DNA of 64,000 nucleotides. It comes from Clostridiales bacterium (GTDB taxonomy: Bacteria > Bacillota > Clostridia > Peptostreptococcales > Anaerovoracaceae). The notes below the pieces were generated by a model. It saw only the letters and a list, made by a program, of their open reading frames with translations, did no database searches and was not told the origin of the DNA. Positions 53,485 to 61,999 of this stretch are shown one piece after another. Each line of letters opens with the position of its first letter. Position 1 is the stretch's first letter. Both the position numbers and the translations under genes were made by a program. Where the stretch lies: the NCBI GenBank assembly GCA_015258265.1, contig JABZIP010000006.1:1-64000 (forward strand), in the 5' to 3' direction.

Positions 53485-53874
53485 ATGGAAAAAGTTTCAG
53501 CAACACTAAGACTTAGAATGTCATACAAGGACGCTCATTACGGCGGAAATTTAGTAGACGGAGCTCATATGGTTCACCTTTTTGGAGATCTTGCAACAGA
53601 GCTTCTAATCAAGGTTGACGGAGATGAAGGTCTTTTTTTAAGATATGATGAGGTTGAATTCCTTGCACCTACTTATGCAGGCGACTATATCGAGGTTTAC
53701 GGCGAAATTACAAAAATGGGTAATACTTCAAGAACTATGGAATTTGTTGCTAAGAAGGTTGTTGCAGCAAGACCTGACATCAGCCCGTCCGCTGCAGATT
53801 CTTTGGAAGAGCCTATCATCGTTGCAAAAGCAAAGGGTGTATGTGTAACTCCGAAAGACTCTCAGAGAAAATAA
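53485..53874 (+). CDS. kal: 3-aminobutyryl-CoA ammonia-lyase
   Basis: 129-residue hotdog-fold protein that removes ammonia from L-3-aminobutyryl-CoA to give crotonyl-CoA, which then enters butyrate formation. The sequence around SYKDAHYGGNLVDGAHMVHLFGDLAT fits the Kal family. The ATG follows AAAGGAG. It is a single-gene unit, divergent from the rest, with its own sigma-54 promoter and a terminator right after it. In the known clostridial cluster it usually follows kce, which is absent here. Confidence 0.92.
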   Translation: MEKVSATLRLRMSYKDAHYGGNLVDGAHMVHLFGDLATELLIKVDGDEGLFLRYDEVEFLAPTYAGDYIEVYGEITKMGNTSRTMEFVAKKVVAARPDISPSAADSLEEPIIVAKAKGVCVTPKDSQRK

Positions 53875-53887
53875 TCAACAAAAAAAT

Positions 53888-53922
53888 AAAAATGGCTGTC
53901 GCATATTGCGCAGTCATTTTTT
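53888..53922. terminator. Terminator after kal, bidirectional
   Basis: AAAATGGCTG and CAGTCATTTT flank an inner CGC/GCG stem with one bulged base, with A and T runs on either side. It also covers the stop codon of the convergent small gene at 53914. Confidence 0.75.
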
Positions 53923-54150
53923 ATTTTTTTGTACCGATTTTAATATATCCGCGTAGCTCTTCGGCTCTTCTTTCTTTCGGTTCATTTTGTCCGCTTTTTT
54001 TCGCGGAGCTTTTATCGCGCTTTCTTTGTCCGCTTTTCCCCTCAAATTAGAAAGTTTCACCCGCGCCTCGTACTTTATACTTTCAGCGTCCTTGTCTACT
54101 TCCGAGCGCGAAAAATCTGCGCCCTCAGGTAAAAATACATTCCTCTTCAT
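53914..54150 (-). CDS. Small charged protein of unknown function
   Basis: 78 residues, rich in Lys, Glu and Arg (KKADKMNRKKEEPKSYADIL), with no membrane segment or recognised family. It would be soluble and basic at the C-terminus. No clear ribosome binding site precedes the ATG, and its stop codon is buried in the kal terminator stem, so its reality is uncertain. It follows the small membrane-protein gene by 8 bases in the rbgA-eamA-rnhB run. Confidence 0.4.
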   Translation of the reverse strand: MKRNVFLPEGADFSRSEVDKDAESIKYEARVKLSNLRGKADKESAIKAPRKKADKMNRKKEEPKSYADILKSVQKNKK

Positions 54151-54158
54151 AATCTATA

Positions 54159-54407
54159 CTAAAGTGCGGCACGAATTTGTGCTGTCAATGTCGTCAGCAA
54201 TATCAAATTGGCTATAAAAAGTCCCAAAAATGTTCTATCGCGATTTTCGCTGTTTTTTAATTGAAAAACTATAAACAGCATTACCAAAAATCCCGCTACC
54301 GACACACCCCTACCGTGCTGTATGTGCTTCAAAATTACAACATACGCCCAGGCAAGAGCAAATATTCCCGTTCCCAACATAGCAATCTTTCTTATCAAAT
54401 CGTTCAA
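54159..54407 (-). CDS. Small membrane protein of unknown function
   Basis: 82 residues with about three hydrophobic segments (MLGTGIFALAWAYVVIL, VAGFLVMLFIVFQL, LGLFIANLILLTTL) and short charged loops. I recognise no family. It begins 5 bases after rnhB stops, so cotranscription with rnhB is likely. No catalytic motif is visible, and no function can be assigned. Confidence 0.55.
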   Translation of the reverse strand: MNDLIRKIAMLGTGIFALAWAYVVILKHIQHGRGVSVAGFLVMLFIVFQLKNSENRDRTFLGLFIANLILLTTLTAQIRAAL

Positions 54408-54412
54408 TTTAT

Positions 54413-55099
54413 TTACCTCTCCCTTACATTCGGAATATTTTTCAGAAATGTTTTTCTGTGTATTTCAGTAATGCCCGCATTTTCTATTCCGGTATAATGT
54501 TCCTTTGTTCCGTAACCTTTGTTTTTTTCAAACCCGTATTCGGGATATTTCCGAGACATTTCAATCATAATGCGATCTCTTGTTACCTTCGCAACGATTG
54601 AAGCCGCTGCAATCGCCATACTTTTTTGATCCCCTTTTACAATCGGAATAATTTCGATTGTCTCACCCGATTTTGTTTTCATCTCACCAATATCTACGGC
54701 ATCTATCAAAACTTTAGAAATTTTGTTTCCCGTTTCTTCCATTTGATTCTCCGCATCCGATATCGCTTTTCGCATAGCAAGTTTCGTCGCGTTGAGTATA
54801 TTTATCTCGTCGATTTTATCATTGTCTACCATGCCTATTCCAACCGCATGCGCATTTTCGATTATGCTACCGAACAGTTGCTCTCTTTTCTTCTCGCTGA
54901 GCTTTTTGGAATCATCTACACCTATACCGTCATAGCCACCCCGAAGCACGACACATGCGCAGACAACAGGTCCCGCAAGGCAGCCTCTACCGACTTCATC
55001 TACGCCGGCTAGACTCTCTCCTTCAAAGCTACATAGCTCCGAGTCGAAATCTCGAAGTTCTGTTGCCCTTATAATTGCTTTTTCTTCTCGCACGCCCAT
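54413..55099 (-). CDS. rnhB: Ribonuclease HII
   Basis: 228 residues. The active-site segment AGVDEVGRGCLAGPVV supplies the first Asp-Glu pair and further acidic residues follow (DDSKKLSEKKRE, IDAVDIG). It removes RNA from RNA-DNA hybrids, including single ribonucleotides. I choose the ATG at 55097-55099, which follows GAGG at nine bases; a TTG at 55114 would overlap the preceding gene. Neighbourhood with rbgA/ylqF and rplS is the standard Bacillota order. Confidence 0.95.
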   Translation of the reverse strand: MGVREEKAIIRATELRDFDSELCSFEGESLAGVDEVGRGCLAGPVVCACVVLRGGYDGIGVDDSKKLSEKKREQLFGSIIENAHAVGIGMVDNDKIDEINILNATKLAMRKAISDAENQMEETGNKISKVLIDAVDIGEMKTKSGETIEIIPIVKGDQKSMAIAAASIVAKVTRDRIMIEMSRKYPEYGFEKNKGYGTKEHYTGIENAGITEIHRKTFLKNIPNVRER

Positions 55100-55100
55100 A

Positions 55101-56030
55101 TCAGTTTCCCTCAATTTGTATATCGGTTTTAGGCGATTTATTAGCCAAATAAACGCCTACAAGGACCAGCACCACTCCCGCAAACTGCCAATACGTAAGG
55201 CTCTCGTGAAGCATGGATACACCTCCGATTACTGTTATTACCGTTGTAATATTTGCAAAACTCGTGCTCCTTTCAACTCCTATATATCGAATAGCCGAGT
55301 TAATGCTGCAATATGCAATCAGCGAACATCCAAGTCCCAGATAAGCCGTTCCCGCAAGGAACCCCGCATCCGAAAAAGGCAGCATCGCCCACGACATAAA
55401 ACTTTCGTGATGCAAAAATTTTTCGACAAGCGAATATCCCGTAAAAAATATAGCTCCCGCAAAGCTCACCATAAAGCTCTTTTCTATCGCGGTGTACTGC
55501 TGAAAATTGTCCGACAGCGTAAAATATATCGCCGAGGAAAGCACCGCAAGTCCGAGCATCAAATATCCTTTGATGTTGAAGCTGGCTTCTCCGCGAAGTC
55601 CTATCATTACAATTATCCCCACCACCGAAAGGACTATTCCGACCGCCTGAATCGGTCTTGGCTTTCTCCCCAAAATCGCTATGGCAAAAATCAATGTTAC
55701 AACAGGTATCATAGCAATAAAAATGCTGCTTTCCGAAGCCGTCGTTTCGGCTATTCCGTATGTTTCCCCGATAAAATAGAAAATAGGATGCCACAAAGTC
55801 ATAAACAGCAATGCTTTCAAGGATTTTCCTTTGAAATTCACTTTAAAAACGCCCGATATTATCAGAATTAAAAAAGCTACAAGGCTTATGATAAATCTCC
55901 AGCTTATAATTTCACTCCATGTATATCCGTTTGTCAGCATCTTTGTAAAAAGTATACTGAAACTCCATATGAGCTGAGTAAGCAGCATCAGCAGTATTCC
56001 TTTAGTGTTATCCGAAATGCCTTTTTTCAT
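55101..56030 (-). CDS. EamA/DMT-family transporter
   Basis: 309 residues with about ten membrane segments arranged as two EamA repeats, starting LLMLTQLIWSFSILFTKML. The family exports or imports small metabolites such as amino acids and nucleotide precursors; the substrate cannot be inferred. Its start overlaps the rbgA stop by four bases (ATGA) and its stop nearly touches rnhB. Insertion of a transporter between rbgA and rnhB is not typical of this neighbourhood. Confidence 0.9.
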   Translation of the reverse strand: MKKGISDNTKGILLMLLTQLIWSFSILFTKMLTNGYTWSEIISWRFIISLVAFLILIISGVFKVNFKGKSLKALLFMTLWHPIFYFIGETYGIAETTASESSIFIAMIPVVTLIFAIAILGRKPRPIQAVGIVLSVVGIIVMIGLRGEASFNIKGYLMLGLAVLSSAIYFTLSDNFQQYTAIEKSFMVSFAGAIFFTGYSLVEKFLHHESFMSWAMLPFSDAGFLAGTAYLGLGCSLIAYCSINSAIRYIGVERSTSFANITTVITVIGGVSMLHESLTYWQFAGVVLVLVGVYLANKSPKTDIQIEGN

Positions 56031-56902
56031 AGTTCATCCACGCTTTCCAAACTAATATTGCCTAGCTTTCCGGCTCTAAATTCATCGAGCACATTTCTGC
56101 CCATTCTTTCGTAATCTATACGGTTGCCCTTAAGTATAAAACCTCGCTTTATTGCCATATTTTCCATATCTTCCAGCGCATTATCCGAAAGTTCCACGAG
56201 TTTGTACCTTTGCATCAGTTCGTCGGGGTAATCATCGCGCAATTTTTTTATAAGCTCGAATCCTAAATCCGATGTATTCATCGTTTCGTCTTTAATCGAG
56301 CCGCAAAAAGCTAAATTCAATCCTACTTCGGGGCTTTCGAATTTAGGCCAGAGTATTCCCGGAGTATCCAAAAGTTGCATACCATTTTTGAGCGTCAGCC
56401 ACTGCTTTCCTCTCGTAATGCCCGGTTTGTCGCCTGTCATTGCGGCCTTTCTACCTATCAAAGCGTTGATTAGCGATGATTTTCCCACATTCGGTATTCC
56501 GACAATCATCAAACGTATACTCTTTTTTGCTATCGGAGCATTTGACGCATTGTGCCTTTCGTTATATTCGGCACTTTTCGCATCTTGAAATCTTTCAATT
56601 TGCTTCAGCAAACTTGGAACTCCCTGCCCCGTCGCCGCATTTAAAGAAATCGCCATATGCCCCGCTTCCTTAAAGTATTCAAGCCATTTTTGCGTTTCTT
56701 TCGGATTCGCCAAATCCGCCTTATTGAGCACAACTACTCTAGGCTTCTTTTGAATAATCTCATCGATTATCGGATTTCTACTTGAAATCGGTATTCTCGC
56801 ATCAATTATCTCGATTGCTATATCTACGAGCTTCAAATTCGCCTGAATAAGCTCGCGCGTTTTCTTCATATGCCCCGGATACCAGTTTATATTTTCAATC
56901 AT
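56027..56902 (-). CDS. rbgA: Ribosome biogenesis GTPase RbgA (YlqF)
   Basis: 291-residue circularly permuted GTPase: the G4 motif LNKADL comes first, then G1 GIPNVGKSSLINAL and G3 LLDTPGIL. The opening NINWYPGHMKKTRELI is diagnostic. It is needed for late 50S subunit assembly in Bacillus. The ATG follows GAGGGG. It lies just downstream of rplS, from which it is separated by a terminator. Confidence 0.96.
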   Translation of the reverse strand: MIENINWYPGHMKKTRELIQANLKLVDIAIEIIDARIPISSRNPIIDEIIQKKPRVVVLNKADLANPKETQKWLEYFKEAGHMAISLNAATGQGVPSLLKQIERFQDAKSAEYNERHNASNAPIAKKSIRLMIVGIPNVGKSSLINALIGRKAAMTGDKPGITRGKQWLTLKNGMQLLDTPGILWPKFESPEVGLNLAFCGSIKDETMNTSDLGFELIKKLRDDYPDELMQRYKLVELSDNALEDMENMAIKRGFILKGNRIDYERMGRNVLDEFRAGKLGNISLESVDEL

Positions 56903-56943
56903 AAAATCCCCTCGTAAATTTTAATATCTGTCCGGATAAAAAT

Positions 56944-56966
56944 AAAAGCCCTAAAAAGGGCTTTTT
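56944..56966 (-). terminator. Terminator after rplS
   Basis: AAAAGCCC-TAAAAA-GGGCTTTTT directly after the rplS stop codon, ending in a T-rich run on the minus strand. Confidence 0.85.
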
Positions 56967-56967
56967 A

Positions 56968-57312
56968 TTATTCGTGCTTGCTTCTCATTCTAGCAGCTTT
57001 ACCTGTTCTCTCTCTCATGAAGTTCAGCTTAGCTCTTCTTGCAAATCCGTGCTTAACCACTTCAACTTTTTCGATTTTTGGTGAATTGATTGGGAATGTC
57101 TTTTCAACTCCGACACCCGAAGCAATCTTTCTAACAGTAAATGTCTGAGAAATTCCTCCGTTTTGAATCTTCAAAACATAGCCCTCGAAAATCTGAATTC
57201 TTTCGCGATTTCCTTCCTTGATTTTGATGTGTACCTTTACTGTATCGCCGACTTTAAGCTGTGGCATATCATCTCTTAGGTACTCTTTTGTGATTGACTG
57301 TAAAATGTCCAT
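56968..57312 (-). CDS. rplS: 50S ribosomal protein L19
   Basis: 114-residue L19, located at the 30S-50S interface. The sequence MDILQSITKEYLRDDMPQL and the KIASGVGVEKTFPINSPKI segment are standard. GGAAGGAA precedes the ATG. It appears to be transcribed alone: a strong promoter and a structured leader lie upstream, and a terminator follows. Autoregulation through the leader is likely by analogy with known L19 leaders. Confidence 0.97.
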   Translation of the reverse strand: MDILQSITKEYLRDDMPQLKVGDTVKVHIKIKEGNRERIQIFEGYVLKIQNGGISQTFTVRKIASGVGVEKTFPINSPKIEKVEVVKHGFARRAKLNFMRERTGKAARMRSKHE

Positions 57313-57333
57313 TCTATATTCCTTCCTTTTCTA

Positions 57334-57392
57334 GATGTTCGTAGCCCCACTGCTTGCCTTACCTCTACTTGCCCTTTGTCCAGAGGAACATC
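57334..57392 (-). ncRNA. Structured rplS leader, candidate L19 leader RNA
   Basis: Closing helix GATGTTC (57334-57340) / GAACATC (57386-57392) encloses two stems, CCTCT/AGAGG and GTA...TAC, forming a three-way junction between the promoter and the ribosome binding site of rplS. Position and shape fit the L19 autoregulatory leader of Firmicutes; I could not run a covariance model. Confidence 0.55.
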
Positions 57393-57407
57393 CGTAATAA
57401 CATTAGA

Positions 57408-57436
57408 ATTATATCATAATTCTAAAATGTATTCAA
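57408..57436 (-). promoter_or_regulatory. Sigma-A promoter of rplS
   Basis: Minus strand TTGAAT, 17-base spacer, TATAAT with an extended -10 TGA. Confidence 0.8.
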
Positions 57437-57451
57437 TGTTTTTTTTGCTAT

Positions 57452-58972
57452 TCATTCTTTTTTCTTTACAGCACAGTACTCAAGCAGTAATACCTCGTCG
57501 CTGTCCGGATCCACTTTGTATTTTTCATTTATCCTTCCATGCTTCATTCCGGTTGTTTTACCGCTGACATCGTCGCCTATTACCCAAAGCACCTCACTAC
57601 CTATACATACCAAGGGAACATTACCGCGTTGTTCTTTGTATACCTTTTCATCCGTAAACAAGTCCTGTAATTTTTTGCTTCCCTTCATTCCCAAAGGCGA
57701 AATATAATCGCCCTGCCTACGAGTTCTAACTTGCAAGAAACGCACAAAATTGTCTTTTTCGTCTATTTTCCCGGCTTCCGCAAGTTCAATGTCAAAAATC
57801 GCCCCGAATATCTTCTTGAAAGAAAACATTGCAAATCTTTTATTGCCGTTATTCGAAAGTCCCCTAATCCTGCTAAGTTCTTGTTTATCTCTCAAAATGC
57901 TTATTTTTAAATTTTCCTTAAGCTCTTCGTCCGAATAGTGCCCCAAGCTGTACTCATCACTCTTGAAAATACGAATTTCACCATACGAATTTGCCATAGA
58001 AAAACCTCTAGGTAAGTTTGTGCTTGCAGAGGCATTTCCCGAAAATATTATCTGGTCCATCGCTTCCATGTGGAGAGCCGTAATTCCTTGAGTAAGTCCA
58101 AGCTCCTCAAAAGCGCGTTTCAGCACCCTTCGCCTGACCGCAGGATGCAATTTTTTTAATATTTCCCTGTTAAACAAAATAGATCCGTTCATAAATGCCG
58201 CTTCCGCAAAAACCGCATCTGTCATACTAGCGAAATAATCTCTATCCTCTCTGGCAATTTGCGCAAGCCTTGCAAGAGCGTCCGTAACATTCAAATTTAT
58301 CTCCTCGAGCATAGGAATAACATTAAGCCTTATTTTGTTTCTAGTGTAAATAGGCTCAAAATTGGTCGAATCCGATACGTACTTAAGTCCCCTTGCCGCG
58401 CAGTAAAGTTCTATATCATCCCTCTTTACATCAAGTAACGGTCTGATAATTTTATTACCCTCAACGCTGCGCAAATAGTGTATTCCGGATAAGCCTTCTA
58501 CACCTGTGCCGCGAATAATTCTCATCAAAACCGTTTCCGCCTGATCGTTCAGATTATGCGCTGTGGCTATAAAAACTTCGCTGACATCTTTTTCACTTCG
58601 AACTTTCTCCGCTACTTTATAGAACGCCCCATACCTGAGTTTTCTGCCCATTTCTTCAGTGCTGATTCTGGTTTCCTTTGCAAGTTCCTCACAATTATAT
58701 CTAAGCACCTCACAAGGTATACCGTTCTTTTCGCACATACGCTTTACAAATTCCTCATCTTCATCCGCCTCTTGCCCTCTGATTTGGTGATTTACATGGA
58801 CCGCGCTGACATCAAACTTATGCTCATATGACAATGCCATCAGCACATCAAGTAGACAAACCGAATCCGCTCCGCCGGAAAGTCCTATCACTACATGGCT
58901 GTTATCCGTTATTCCTATTTCATAAAGTAATGCCGCGCTTACAAGCCTTTCAACTTTTTCAATTATATCCAT
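57452..58972 (-). CDS. tilS: tRNA(Ile)-lysidine synthetase
   Basis: 506 residues. The N-terminal PP-loop ATPase has GLSGGADSVCLLDVL near residue 30 and the ATAHNLNDQAETVLMRIIRG segment. The C-terminal half contains the substrate-binding domain and ends near DVSGKTTGMKHGRINEKY. It converts C34 to lysidine in the AUA-reading tRNA and is essential. It is the last gene of metG-tatD-tilS, 15 bases after tatD. Confidence 0.95.
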   Translation of the reverse strand: MDIIEKVERLVSAALLYEIGITDNSHVVIGLSGGADSVCLLDVLMALSYEHKFDVSAVHVNHQIRGQEADEDEEFVKRMCEKNGIPCEVLRYNCEELAKETRISTEEMGRKLRYGAFYKVAEKVRSEKDVSEVFIATAHNLNDQAETVLMRIIRGTGVEGLSGIHYLRSVEGNKIIRPLLDVKRDDIELYCAARGLKYVSDSTNFEPIYTRNKIRLNVIPMLEEINLNVTDALARLAQIAREDRDYFASMTDAVFAEAAFMNGSILFNREILKKLHPAVRRRVLKRAFEELGLTQGITALHMEAMDQIIFSGNASASTNLPRGFSMANSYGEIRIFKSDEYSLGHYSDEELKENLKISILRDKQELSRIRGLSNNGNKRFAMFSFKKIFGAIFDIELAEAGKIDEKDNFVRFLQVRTRRQGDYISPLGMKGSKKLQDLFTDEKVYKEQRGNVPLVCIGSEVLWVIGDDVSGKTTGMKHGRINEKYKVDPDSDEVLLLEYCAVKKKE

Positions 58973-58987
58973 ATTTTCTCACTTTGT

Positions 58988-59836
58988 TTAATCTTGTATA
59001 CCGAAAAATCTCTTAGCGTTATCCATAGTTATTTTCGCAACATCTTCAAAGCTCATGCCCTTAATCTCCGCCATTTTTACAGCTGTGTACTTGACATATG
59101 GCGACATATTCGGCTTGCCTCTAAACGGCTCCGGCGTAAGATACGGTGCATCGGTTTCTACAAGCAAGTAATCTATCGGTATCTCCGAAACAACTTTAAC
59201 ATTTTTTGCAGCATTCTTATATGTCAACGGTCCTGCCATAGAAATCGTCGCACCCAGCCGAACATATTGTTTTGCAAGCTCGCTGCTGCCCGAATAACAA
59301 TGTAATAACACTCGCGCATCGCCCCTCAAAGTTCCATCTCTAAGCACCTGTTTTGGAAAACAGTTTTTTCGTTCTTCGGAAAAAGCGCCTTCTTCGCAAA
59401 GTATATCCATTACCAGCTGATCGGCATCTCTCGAGTGTACCACTATCGGGAGCTTCAATTCATTCGCCAATCTTATCTGCGCACGAAAACATTCTTGCTG
59501 CGCATCTTCACTGTATCCCGCGTAATGAAAATCCATACCGATTTCTCCGATAGCTACCACTTTCTTTTTCCCTGCCATAAGCCTGACAAGCATCAGTGCA
59601 TCTTCATCAAAATCGTTCGCAGAATGCGGATGCACTCCTACCGCAGCATAGCACCAATCGTACTTAGCTGCATTCTCAATAGCGACATTTGAGCTGAATA
59701 CATCAAAACCTATATCAACTACATTCGCCACTTCCGATTCTTCAATCAGCTTTGCGAGCTTCTCCCGATCTACAGGGGTATATCGCTCTTCGTTTAAATG
59801 CGTATGTGAGTCAAAGAGTATCTTATTTAACTGCAT
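58988..59836 (-). CDS. tatD: TatD-family metal-dependent hydrolase
   Basis: 282 residues, an amidohydrolase-fold nuclease with the metal ligands in FDSHTHLNEER, AIGEIGMDFHY, VVHSRDA, HCYSGS and ETDAPYLTPEP. Relatives act as DNA exonucleases or D-tyrosyl deacylases. I place the start at the ATG at 59834-59836 (MQLNKILFDSH), with GGAGG six bases upstream; a longer frame back to 59929 would add 31 unlike residues inside metG. It overlaps the metG end by 14 bases, so the two are coupled. Confidence 0.95.
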   Translation of the reverse strand: MQLNKILFDSHTHLNEERYTPVDREKLAKLIEESEVANVVDIGFDVFSSNVAIENAAKYDWCYAAVGVHPHSANDFDEDALMLVRLMAGKKKVVAIGEIGMDFHYAGYSEDAQQECFRAQIRLANELKLPIVVHSRDADQLVMDILCEEGAFSEERKNCFPKQVLRDGTLRGDARVLLHCYSGSSELAKQYVRLGATISMAGPLTYKNAAKNVKVVSEIPIDYLLVETDAPYLTPEPFRGKPNMSPYVKYTAVKMAEIKGMSFEDVAKITMDNAKRFFGIQD

Positions 59837-61778
59837 CTCCCGCCTCCGCATCCGCAGTCGCAAATATATCCTTTCCATTAGAATCCGCAAACAGCAACAT
59901 ACCTTGCGATTCCTCGCCGCGCAGAACAATCTTCTTTAAATTGGCAACTACTATAACCTTTTGTCCTACTGCGCAATCAGGATCTATACTTTCCGCAACT
60001 CCGGAAACTATCTGTCGAATCTCGCCTCCTACTTTTACCTTGAAAATCAAGAGTTTATCTGCTTTAGGGTGCTTTTTAGCTTCAACTATCTCCCCTACTC
60101 TCAAATCAATCTTAGCAAAATCCTCTATGCCTATTTCCGGTTTTACTTCAGCTTCTTCCTTTTTAACTTCATTCGTTTTTTGTGCTTCCTCTTGCTCTTT
60201 TTGTAGTCTTTCAAGCTCTTTTTCAACATCTATTCTAGGGAAAAGAGCTTCTCCTTTTTTGATAATTACACCGCCCAGTTTGTCAAACTCAAATGCTTCT
60301 TCCCATTCGACCGAGTTTCCCGCAAGTCCGATAGACTCAAAAATCTTTTCGCTTGTCGTATGCATAAACGGATAAATTAGTATAGCCACGATTCTTATTA
60401 CTTCTGTAAGAGTTTTTAAAACCGCATCCAAATTATCCGCATCTTTTTCGTCTTTCGCAAGCGCCCACGGCATTGTTTCATCTATATACTTGTTAGCTCT
60501 CCTTATTACAATCCACGCTTCTTCCAGAGCCATATTGAAACTGAATTCATTCATATGCGCTTCAAGTTTTTTGCCCGCTTCCAATGCCGTTTCCTTCAAA
60601 TCCGCTGTCGCATTCACAACAACTTCGCTAAGTTTATCGTTTTGCGGCATATGCGGTAGCTTTGAATCTCTATACTTTTCGACCATGGATGCAGTTCTTG
60701 ATACCAAATTTCCCAAATCGTTAGCCAAATCCGAATTTAGCCGCCTTATGAGCGCTTCTGTTGTATAAGTTCCGTCGCTACCGAATGTAAACTCTCTAAG
60801 CAAGAAATACTTGAGCGCATCCACCCCATATAGTTCGATAAGTTTTACAGGATCCACTACATTGCCTGTAGATTTCCCCATTTTCTTACCGTCCAAAAGG
60901 AGCCATCCGTGTCCAAGTACCTGTTTAGGCAAAGGTACATCGAGCGACATAAGCATTGCCGGCCATATTACGCTGTGGAAGCGAACGATTTCTTTTCCTA
61001 CCAAATGAACATTTGCAGGCCAAAACTCGCTATATAACGGAGTTTCATCGGGATAACCAAGTGCAGTAATATAGTTTGCAAGCGCATCCAGCCAAACATA
61101 AATTACATGTTTTTCGTCTATAGGAACAGGAATTCCCCAATCAAAAGTAGATCTGGATATACATAAGTCTTCCAAACCTTGCGATACAAACGCTTTCATC
61201 TCATTTCGTCTGCTCTCGGGTTGCAAAAATTCAGGATTGCTGTCGTAAAGTTCAAGTAATCTGTCTTGATATTTGGACATTCTGAAAAAATACGCCTCTT
61301 CTTTCGCCGTTTGAACCGGTCTGCCGCAATCAGGGCAACATCCGTCATTTAACTGCGTAGGTGTCCAAAACGCTTCACAAGGTTTACAATAATGTCCCTC
61401 GTATTCCCCTTTGTAAATATCACCTTTTTCGTACATTTTGAGAAATAATCTCTGCACCCTCGTCATATGTCGTTCTTCTGTCGTACGAATAAAATCATCA
61501 TATGAAATTTCTATTATTTTCCATAATTTTTTTATTCCTGCAACTATTTCATCTACATATTCCTTTGGTGTAACGCCCTTTTCAATCGCCTTATCCTGAA
61601 TTTTTTGACCGTGCTCGTCAGTACCTGTCAAAAACCTTACATTGTAACCCGAAAGTCTTTTAAATCTCGCCATTGCATCCGCCATTACCGTACAATATGT
61701 ATGTCCTATATGCAAGCTCGCACTGGGATAGTAAATCGGCGTTGTAATATAATAATTTCCTTTTTGCGTATTTTTCAT
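59823..61778 (-). CDS. metG: Methionyl-tRNA synthetase
   Basis: 651-residue class I synthetase. The HIGH motif is at residues 23-26, a CKPC...CCPDC zinc knuckle follows near 145, and the KMSKS loop reads KMGKS near residue 299. A C-terminal tRNA-binding (Trbp111-like) domain is present (FAKIDLRVGEIVEAKKHPKADKLL). The ATG follows a run AAGGGGGG. A good sigma-A promoter lies upstream; no T-box element was found in the leader. It heads metG-tatD-tilS. Confidence 0.97.
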   Translation of the reverse strand: MKNTQKGNYYITTPIYYPSASLHIGHTYCTVMADAMARFKRLSGYNVRFLTGTDEHGQKIQDKAIEKGVTPKEYVDEIVAGIKKLWKIIEISYDDFIRTTEERHMTRVQRLFLKMYEKGDIYKGEYEGHYCKPCEAFWTPTQLNDGCCPDCGRPVQTAKEEAYFFRMSKYQDRLLELYDSNPEFLQPESRRNEMKAFVSQGLEDLCISRSTFDWGIPVPIDEKHVIYVWLDALANYITALGYPDETPLYSEFWPANVHLVGKEIVRFHSVIWPAMLMSLDVPLPKQVLGHGWLLLDGKKMGKSTGNVVDPVKLIELYGVDALKYFLLREFTFGSDGTYTTEALIRRLNSDLANDLGNLVSRTASMVEKYRDSKLPHMPQNDKLSEVVVNATADLKETALEAGKKLEAHMNEFSFNMALEEAWIVIRRANKYIDETMPWALAKDEKDADNLDAVLKTLTEVIRIVAILIYPFMHTTSEKIFESIGLAGNSVEWEEAFEFDKLGGVIIKKGEALFPRIDVEKELERLQKEQEEAQKTNEVKKEEAEVKPEIGIEDFAKIDLRVGEIVEAKKHPKADKLLIFKVKVGGEIRQIVSGVAESIDPDCAVGQKVIVVANLKKIVLRGEESQGMLLFADSNGKDIFATADAEAGDAVK

Positions 61779-61894
61779 CTATATGCCCCCCTTTTAATAT
61801 ATGATATTTATAATCAACCCTCTTCTATTACTGATATTACTACTGTTTTATCAAATAAACGTTTTTTGCTATGTTCCTTTTCTTTTGTAATGAA

Positions 61895-61923
61895 ATTGTA
61901 TTACAAAATTTGGTTTATGTCAA
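61895..61923 (-). promoter_or_regulatory. Sigma-A promoter for metG-tatD-tilS
   Basis: Minus strand TTGACA, 17-base spacer, TACAAT, giving a leader of about 110 bases. Confidence 0.8.
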
Positions 61924-61934
61924 ATCCTGCCTAC

Positions 61935-61969
61935 TTTATGATAATCTTAAAGGCTAATGCTATCATAAA
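61935..61969. other. Inverted repeat between uvrC and metG promoter
   Basis: TTTATGATA (61935-61943) pairs perfectly with TATCATAAA (61961-61969). It is 12 bases upstream of the metG -35. No T-run follows on the minus strand, so it could be an operator or a factor-assisted end for uvrC. Confidence 0.45.
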
Positions 61970-61999
61970 CGATTGCGGCAAATATAACAAGAACAGTTT

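Noticed and set aside
55116..55871. 251-residue plus-strand frame opposite the EamA transporter
   Set aside because: Highly basic, repetitive shadow of a membrane-protein gene on the other strand.
61779..61999. Possible T-box leader for metG
   Set aside because: No T-box consensus, specifier loop or terminator hairpin was found in the leader; only a sigma-A promoter and a 9-bp inverted repeat.
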